Shown in pieces: positions 40,001-49,171 of a DNA stretch of 64,000 nucleotides; position 1 is the first letter of the stretch, and the number at the start of each line of letters is the position of its first letter. Under the pieces are notes generated by a model. The model was not told where the DNA came from. It did no database searches and saw only the letters and a program-made list of their open reading frames with translations. Location of the stretch: contig OZ024896.1 of NCBI GenBank assembly GCA_964017195.1, forward strand, positions 5,905,487-5,969,486, given 5' to 3'. The translations under genes and the position numbers were made by a program. The DNA is from Siderastrea radians. Taxonomy: Eukaryota; Cnidaria; Anthozoa; Scleractinia; Rhizangiidae.

Positions 40001-43000
40001 ACATGCTAAGGAAAATGCCTCGCTTTGCCTAAAAGTACACTCTGCAAGCTATTTCTTACCACCTGAGGTCATCTAGTAGCCATCAAACAGCTAATCTAGG
40101 CTTGAATCAGTGCTCTGCAGCTATTTTCAGCTCTTCAACATTAAACCACCTGCAAATCAGAGTGTCGAGCTCAGGGAGTGAACATGTACAAACACTGACC
40201 TACATGTATGCTGTCCCATCCCTCCCCCACTGTCTGACATTTGGAGCCTGAGGTGTCAACTCACTGGCACGGCGACGGCTAACAGCTCCGGCAAAAAGGA
40301 GCTATTCATCTGAGTGCAAAACAGCTTAGCAAGCGGTTCGGAATTAAGTCAGTGTGCTTGACTTGCAAGAATAATAACCAAAAAATCGGTAGAGATTAAA
40401 CTAAAGACCCGAGTTTTGACCAACCCTACCCCCCCCTGGATTGAGATGGGGGGACCCCAAATGCAGGTGGTCTGTTAGCCCTGTCCCCGTAGAGTTGCTG
40501 GGAACTAGCCGTGACAGTCCCCCCCCCTAGAAAATAAACCGCTAGCCTAAGGTGGACTCGCTGCCGATGGCAGCGAGTCCACCCGGGGCGCGGAGTAAAA
40601 TTAGTGATTCCGTTTTCAAAAATCCAGGTATATATCTCAGGCAAATGCAATTTTTTCCACTTTAATGTGCTGCTTTAGGCCCCACCACATCATCCAAGTG
40701 ACAAACGCAGCGAATTTACTGCCCGCCCGGTCATTCACCCGAGATATCTACCTGATTTTATGAAAACCGGGCCAGCCTGCAAAACTGCAGTTGTACTGAC
40801 ATGCTAAGGAAAATGCCTCGCTTTGCCTAAAAGTACACTCTGCAAGCTATTTCTTACCACCTGAGGTCATCTAGTAGCCATCAAACAGCTAATCTAGGCT
40901 TGAATCAGTGCTCTGCAGCTATTTTCAGCTCTTCAACATTAAACCACCTGCAAATCAGAGTGTCGAGCTCAGGGAGTGAACATGTACAAACACTGACCTA
41001 CATGTATGCTGTCCCATCCCTCCCCCACTGTCTGACATTTGGAGCCTGAGGTGTCAACTCACTGGCACGGCGACGGCTAACAGCTCCGGCAAAAAGGAGC
41101 TATTCATCTGAGTGCAAAACAGCTTAGCAAGCGGTTCGGAATTAAGTCAGTGTGCTTGACTTGCAAGAATAATAACCAAAAAATCGGTAGAGATTAAACT
41201 AAAGACCCGAGTTTTGACCAACCCTACCCCCCCCTGGATTGAGATGGGGGGACCCCAAATGCAGGTGGTCTGTTAGCCCTGTCCCCGTAGAGTTGCTGGG
41301 AACTAGCCGTGACAGTCCCCCCCCTAGAAAATAAACCGCTAGCCTAAGGTGGACTCGCTGCCGATGGCAGCGAGTCCACCCGGGGCGCGGAGTAAAATTA
41401 GTGATTCCGTTTTCAAAAATCCAGGTATATATCTCAGGCAAATGCAATTTTTTCCACTTTAATGTGCTGCTTTAGGCCCCACCACATCATCCAAGTGACA
41501 AACGCAGCGAATTTACTGCCCGCCCGGTCATTCACCCGAGATATCTACCTGATTTTATGAAAACCGGGCCAGCCTGCAAAACTGCAGTTGTACTGACATG
41601 CTAAGGAAAATGCCTCGCTTTGCCTAAAAGTACACTCTGCAAGCTATTTCTTACCACCTGAGGTCATCTAGTAGCCATCAAACAGCTAATCTAGGCTTGA
41701 ATCAGTGCTCTGCAGCTATTTTCAGCTCTTCAACATTAAACCACCTGCAAATCAGAGTGTCGAGCTCAGGGAGTGAACATGTACAAACACTGACCTACAT
41801 GTATGCTGTCCCATCCCTCCCCCACTGTCTGACATTTGGAGCCTGAGGTGTCAACTCACTGGCACGGCGACGGCTAACAGCTCCGGCAAAAAGGAGCTAT
41901 TCATCTGAGTGCAAAACAGCTTAGCAAGCGGTTCGGAATTAAGTCAGTGTGCTTGACTTGCAAGAATAATAACCAAAAAATCGGTAGAGATTAAACTAAA
42001 GACCCGAGTTTTGACCAACCCTACCCCCCCTGGATTGAGATGGGGGGACCCCAAATGCAGGTGGTCTGTTAGCCCTGTCCCCGTAGAGTTGCTGGGAACT
42101 AGCCGTGACAGTCCCCCCCCTAGAAAATAAACCGCTAGCCTAAGGTGGACTCGCTGCCGATGGCAGCGAGTCCACCCGGGGCGCGGAGTAAAATTAGTGA
42201 TTCCGTTTTCAAAAATCCAGGTATATATCTCAGCCAAATGCAATTTTTTCCACTTTAATGTGCTGCTTTAGGCCCCACCACATCATCCAAGTGACAAACG
42301 CAGCGAATTTACTGCCCGCCCGGTCATTCACCCGAGATATCTACCTGATTTTATGAAAACCGGGCCAGCCTGCAAAACTGCAGTTGTACTGACATGCTAA
42401 GGAAAATGCCTCGCTTTGCCTAAAAGTACACTCTGCAAGCTATTTCTTACCACCTGAGGTCATCTAGTAGCCATCAAACAGCTAATCTAGGCTTGAATCA
42501 GTGCTCTGCAGCTATTTTCAGCTCTTCAACATTAAACCACCTGCAAATCAGAGTGTCGAGCTCAGGGAGTGAACATGTACAAACACTGACCTACATGTAT
42601 GCTGTCCCATCCCTCCCCCACTGTCTGACATTTGGAGCCTGAGGTGTCAACTCACTGGCACGGCGACGGCTAACAGCTCCGGCAAAAAGGGGCTATTCAT
42701 CTGAGTGCAAAACAGCTTAGCAAGCGGTTCGGAATTAAGTCAGTGTGCTTGACTTGCAAGAATAATAACCAAAAAATCGGTAGAGATTAAACTAAAGACC
42801 CGAGTTTTGACCAACCCTACCCCCCCTGGATTGAGATGGGGGGACCCCAAATGCAGGTGGTCTGTTAGCCCTGTCCCCGTAGAGTTGCTGGGAACTAGCC
42901 GTGACAGTCCCCCCCCTAGAAAATAAACCGCTAGCCTAAGGTGGACTCGCTGCCGATGGCAGCGAGTCCACCCGGGGCGCGGAGTAAAATTAGTGATTCC

Positions 43001-46000
43001 GTTTTCAAAAATCCAGGTATATATCTCAGCCAAATGCAATTTTTTCCACTTTAATGTGCTGCTTTAGGCCCCACCACATCATCCAAGTGACAAACGCAGC
43101 GAATTTACTGCCCGCCCGGTCATTCACCCGAGATATCTACCTGATTTTATGAAAACCGGGCCAGCCTGCAAAACTGCAGTTGTACTGACATGCTAAGGAA
43201 AATGCCTCGCTTTGCCTAAAAGTACACTCTGCAAGCTATTTCTTACCACCTGAGGTCATCTAGTAGCCATCAAACAGCTAATCTAGGCTTGAATCAGTGC
43301 TCTGCAGCTATTTTCAGCTCTTCAACATTAAACCACCTGCAAATCAGAGTGTCGAGCTCAGGGAGTGAACATGTACAAACACTGACCTACATGTATGCTG
43401 TCCCATCCCTCCCCCACTGTCTGACATTTGGAGCCTGAGGTGTCAACTCACTGGCACGGCGACGGCTAACAGCTCCGGCAAAAAGGGGCTATTCATCTGA
43501 GTGCAAAACAGCTTAGCAAGCGGTTCGGAATTAAGTCAGTGTGCTTGACTTGCAAGAATAATAACCAAAAAATCGGTAGAGATTAAACTAAAGACCCGAG
43601 TTTTGACCAACCCTACCCCCCCTGGATTGAGATGGGGGGACCCCAAATGCAGGTGGTCTGTTAGCCCTGTCCCCGTAGAGTTGCTGGGAACTAGCCGTGA
43701 CAGTCCCCCCCCTAGAAAATAAACCGCTAGCCTAAGGTGGACTCGCTGCCGATGGCAGCGAGTCCACCCGGGGCGCGGAGTAAAATTAGTGATTCCGTTT
43801 TCAAAAATCCAGGTATATATCTCAGCCAAATGCAATTTTTTCCACTTTAATGTGCTGCTTTAGGCCCCACCACATCATCCAAGTGACAAACGCAGCGAAT
43901 TTACTGCCCGCCCGGTCATTCACCCGAGATATCTACCTGATTTTATGAAAACCGGGCCAGCCTGCAAAACTGCAGTTGTACTGACATGCTAAGGAAAATG
44001 CCTCGCTTTGCCTAAAAGTACACTCTGCAAGCTATTTCTTACCACCTGAGGTCATCTAGTAGCCATCAAACAGCTAATCTAGGCTTGAATCAGTGCTCTG
44101 CAGCTATTTTCAGCTCTTCAACATTAAACCACCTGCAAATCAGAGTGTCGAGCTCAGGGAGTGAACATGTACAAACACTGACCTACATGTATGCTGTCCC
44201 ATCCCTCCCCCACTGTCTGACATTTGGAGCCTGAGGTGTCAACTCACTGGCACGGCGACGGCTAACAGCTCCGGCAAAAAGGAGCTATTCATCTGAGTGC
44301 AAAACAGCTTAGCAAGCGGTTCGGAATTAAGTCAGTGTGCTTGACTTGCAAGAATAATAACCAAAAAATCGGTAGAGATTAAACTAAAGACCCGAGTTTT
44401 GACCAACCCTACCCCCCCCTGGATTGAGATGGGGGGACCCCAAATGCAGGTGGTCTGTTAGCCCTGTCCCCGTAGAGTTGCTGGGAACTAGCCGTGACAG
44501 TCCCCCCCCTAGAAAATAAACCGCTAGCCTAAGGTGGACTCGCTGCCGATGGCAGCGAGTCCACCCGGGGCGCGGAGTAAAATTAGTGATTCCGTTTTCA
44601 AAAATCCAGGTATATATCTCAGGCAAATGCAATTTTTTCCACTTTAATGTGCTGCTTTAGGCCCCACCACATCATCCAAGTGACAAACGCAGCGAATTTA
44701 CTGCCCGCCCGGTCATTCACCCGAGATATCTACCTGATTTTATGAAAACCGGGCCAGCCTGCAAAACTGCAGTTGTACTGACATGCTAAGGAAAATGCCT
44801 CGCTTTGCCTAAAAGTACACTCTGCAAGCTATTTCTTACCACCTGAGGTCATCTAGTAGCCATCAAACAGCTAATCTAGGCTTGAATCAGTGCTCTGCAG
44901 CTATTTTCAGCTCTTCAACATTAAACCACCTGCAAATCAGAGTGTCGAGCTCAGGGAGTGAACATGTACAAACACTGACCTACATGTATGCTGTCCCATC
45001 CCTCCCCCACTGTCTGACATTTGGAGCCTGAGGTGTCAACTCACTGGCACGGCGACGGCTAACAGCTCCGGCAAAAAGGAGCTATTCATCTGAGTGCAAA
45101 ACAGCTTAGCAAGCGGTTCGGAATTAAGTCAGTGTGCTTGACTTGCAAGAATAATAACCAAAAAATCGGTAGAGATTAAACTAAAGACCCGAGTTTTGAC
45201 CAACCCTACCCCCCCCTGGATTGAGATGGGGGGACCCCAAATGCAGGTGGTCTGTTAGCCCTGTCCCCGTAGAGTTGCTGGGAACTAGCCGTGACAGTCC
45301 CCCCCCTAGAAAATAAACCGCTAGCCTAAGGTGGACTCGCTGCCGATGGCAGCGAGTCCACCCGGGGCGCGGAGTAAAATTAGTGATTCCGTTTTCAAAA
45401 ATCCAGGTATATATCTCAGGCAAATGCAATTTTTTCCACTTTAATGTGCTGCTTTAGGCCCCACCACATCATCCAAGTGACAAACGCAGCGAATTTACTG
45501 CCCGCCCGGTCATTCACCCGAGATATCTACCTGATTTTATGAAAACCGGGCCAGCCTGCAAAACTGCAGTTGTACTGACATGCTAAGGAAAATGCCTCGC
45601 TTTGCCTAAAAGTACACTCTGCAAGCTATTTCTTACCACCTGAGGTCATCTAGTAGCCATCAAACAGCTAATCTAGGCTTGAATCAGTGCTCTGCAGCTA
45701 TTTTCAGCTCTTCAACATTAAACCACCTGCAAATCAGAGTGTCGAGCTCAGGGAGTGAACATGTACAAACACTGACCTACATGTATGCTGTCCCATCCCT
45801 CCCCCACTGTCTGACATTTGGAGCCTGAGGTGTCAACTCACTGGCACGGCGACGGCTAACAGCTCCGGCAAAAAGGAGCTATTCATCTGAGTGCAAAACA
45901 GCTTAGCAAGCGGTTCGGAATTAAGTCAGTGTGCTTGACTTGCAAGAATAATAACCAAAAAATCGGTAGAGATTAAACTAAAGACCCGAGTTTTGACCAA

Positions 46001-49000
46001 CCCTACCCCCCCCTGGATTGAGATGGGGGGACCCCAAATGCAGGTGGTCTGTTAGCCCTGTCCCCGTAGAGTTGCTGGGAACTAGCCGTGACAGTCCCCC
46101 CCCTAGAAAATAAACCGCTAGCCTAAGGTGGACTCGCTGCCGATGGCAGCGAGTCCACCCGGGGCGCGGAGTAAAATTAGTGATTCCGTTTTCAAAAATC
46201 CAGGTATATATCTCAGGCAAATGCAATTTTTTCCACTTTAATGTGCTGCTTTAGGCCCCACCACATCATCCAAGTGACAAACGCAGCGAATTTACTGCCC
46301 GCCCGGTCATTCACCCGAGATATCTACCTGATTTTATGAAAACCGGGCCAGCCTGCAAAACTGCAGTTGTACTGACATGCTAAGGAAAATGCCTCGCTTT
46401 GCCTAAAAGTACACTCTGCAAGCTATTTCTTACCACCTGAGGTCATCTAGTAGCCATCAAACAGCTAATCTAGGCTTGAATCAGTGCTCTGCAGCTATTT
46501 TCAGCTCTTCAACATTAAACCACCTGCAAATCAGAGTGTCGAGCTCAGGGAGTGAACATGTACAAACACTGACCTACATGTATGCTGTCCCATCCCTCCC
46601 CCACTGTCTGACATTTGGAGCCTGAGGTGTCAACTCACTGGCACGGCGACGGCTAACAGCTCCGGCAAAAAGGAGCTATTCATCTGAGTGCAAAACAGCT
46701 TAGCAAGCGGTTCGGAATTAAGTCAGTGTGCTTGACTTGCAAGAATAATAACCAAAAAATCGGTAGAGATTAAACTAAAGACCCGAGTTTTGACCAACCC
46801 TACCCCCCCTGGATTGAGATGGGGGGACCCCAAATGCAGGTGGTCTGTTAGCCCTGTCCCCGTAGAGTTGCTGGGAACTAGCCGTGACAGTCCCCCCCCT
46901 AGAAAATAAACCGCTAGCCTAAGGTGGACTCGCTGCCGATGGCAGCGAGTCCACCCGGGGCGCGGAGTAAAATTAGTGATTCCGTTTTCAAAAATCCAGG
47001 TATATATATATATATATATATATATAACCCACATGTGCTCGCGTATTTTTACTGTTGAGCGTCTTACTATGGAAAGACTGGAAAAACAGGTTTTTTGTTT
47101 CCTGTTTCTGACACACCCGCCTTAGTTAGTGCCGCTTTGTAAAAAAAGCCAACTGTCCTGCTCGTTTTCTTTTACTCGGCCGACACGTCCCTAGATTTAA
47201 ACGCAAAACGTGTATAACTAAAAATGTTTTCCTTTAGTGTCTTAAATTACATCTGGGAATGGACAGGGATGTTTCCTAGAAGGGATACAGAATTGTCTCC
47301 CCTTAAGATCAGTGGAATGGAATGCATAAAATTGAATCTTGTTCAAAAACTTCCTAATCGTGTTTTCATCTTTTATTTTTGCAGAAATCCGCTAGCTCCG
47401 TTAATATGTCTGAAATGGAAACCTTGCGGAAAGAATGCGAGGTGGCGAAGACGAAATGTAAACAGGCACAAGAAAAATACTTCTCAGAGTCAGACAGACT
47501 GAAAGCTATTATTGGTGAGATGCAAGGTACGATTTAAGCGCTTTTCCCTCTTGACTCTTCATGTACATTCGTCAAATTTTGTTTGCTTCAATTCTCACCT
47601 AAAATGCATTGACGCAGGAAGGTATTGTTTTATAATTTTTGCGTTATTCCTCGTGCTGTAAGATTGTATCCACTTTCTGTCAGAAAGCCTTACGTTTGAA
47701 TCGACATCTAGACAGAGCCTTGTGATGTAACAGTCAAAGTGCAATTGCATATGATCTTATGCTTTGCTTAATTATAGACGAACAAGATGAATTTGTGCGC
47801 CAGATAACCGAGCTCAAAGAAAAAACTACCGGGAAAGACGCTGAGTTGTGTCGGCTGCAAAACGAACTCGTTGAGATGAAGAAGGCCCAGGCTGCTGTGG
47901 TAAGCAGAAAATCGCCTAAACGGCCTCCAGAACCTTGGAAAAGCAATAAAAACACAGGAAACACACAACAGGTAAGGTTTTTTAAACTTTATTTCGATTT
48001 TAATGTATTTTCGGCGGAATAACCGCCGATTATTTTCGATCGAATTTCAGCTCCATACAAACTCTCATGTTACGCTTTGGTTACCTGTGCTTACAGCTTC
48101 TGACTTGGTCCTTAAACTTCCAAAGAAAACTGGACCATTATTTTCCAAATACGGACAAAACGACCTTGTCAACATCTATAAACTTCAGTATCACGATTCT
48201 CAGTTTCTTTCTATTGCTTTTGAATTCAGGTGAAAAGTAAGTCTATTATATCGAGCAGTATTGAGCAATTTTGCCGATATTCATGTTTAAAGAACGTACA
48301 GCATTGAACTCTGGGTATGTCTGGATTCTCGTGTCAGTAAAATCAAAATGGCGTCTACGTATCGGACGTATCGGAGCGATCTAAAAACTCCATCACGAAC
48401 GACTTTGAATTTTGTGCTTTAAAACTAAACGTTTACTACAATTGATGAACTTAGAGTCGAGGAAAGAAAAGAAAGGTACTTCAATGAAAGAACATTTTAT
48501 TCTATTGTTATTGCTACTCTCCCGGGGTACTCTTTTCGTACTTCTTAAATCGTAGTCGCCCTTCGGGCGATCAAACCTCAACTTTTAGTCGCCCTGGACA
48601 CTTTTTAATCGCCACGGGCGACCGTGCGACCGCCAAGTTTTAACCCTGCCTTCTGCAGTGCAACAAACAATACCACGAGTGGACTGCACTTTAGCCTCAT
48701 GGAACATGCAAGGTCACACAATCAAATCAAATCGAACCAAACTGTCAGAAGCAAGCAGTCAATCAAGCACTCTGTATAAAAATAAACTTGGCCACAAGAA
48801 CGTGATCACCAACAGCTTTTATTTACTTTGTCAAACAATTTCCGTATTTTTGCTTACAGAACTCCGCTAAATCTGTTGAAATGGAATCCTTGAAGAACGA
48901 ATGTGAGCGGGCAAAGAAGAAATGCAAAGATGCACAAGAAAAATACTTTTCAGAGTCAGACAGGTTGAAGGCCATAATTGAGTTATGTCAGCTGTAAGCA

Positions 49001-49125
49001 AATTAAACAGCTCGACCCTGACAAGATTCACTTCACCCTTTCCGCCAGAATTTTATTTTGAGAAAGTAGCCAGTTATAGAGACATGTAGAATTCGCAGCT
49101 TATAGAACGGATCCTTAATCATGTG

Positions 49126-49171
<46 letters not shown>

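Larger units (their letters stand above)
16042..47000. repeat. 797-bp satellite array, 39 modules and 38 linkers
   Basis: Direct reading shows a 797-base period (796-798 with C-run length changes) across about 31 kb, with units nearly identical. Each unit has a ~687-base module starting ATCTACCTGATTTTATG and ending CAAAAATCCAGGTATAT, then a ~110-base linker starting CTCAGGCAAATGC and ending TTCACCCGAG. The module ends are inverted repeats. The array starts with a module and ends with one at 47000, with (TA)n on both sides. The minus-strand 74-99 residue frames repeated in each unit differ only through C-run slippage and show no protein family, so I do not call them genes. The array falls in one intron or breakpoint of the kinesin gene. 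Confidence 0.97.

Noticed and set aside
16042..47000. Centromeric satellite
   Set aside because: I saw no CENP-B-box-like motif, and the array lies inside a gene with module-defined ends. The host gene being CENP-E is coincidence as far as the sequence shows.
16495..47034. Repeated 74-103 residue minus-strand frames ([20 protein letters not shown]...) in every 797-bp unit
   Set aside because: They are one frame copied with the satellite. Variants come from C-run slippage, there is no family resemblance, and they span the inverted-repeat end. I treat them as repeat by-products.
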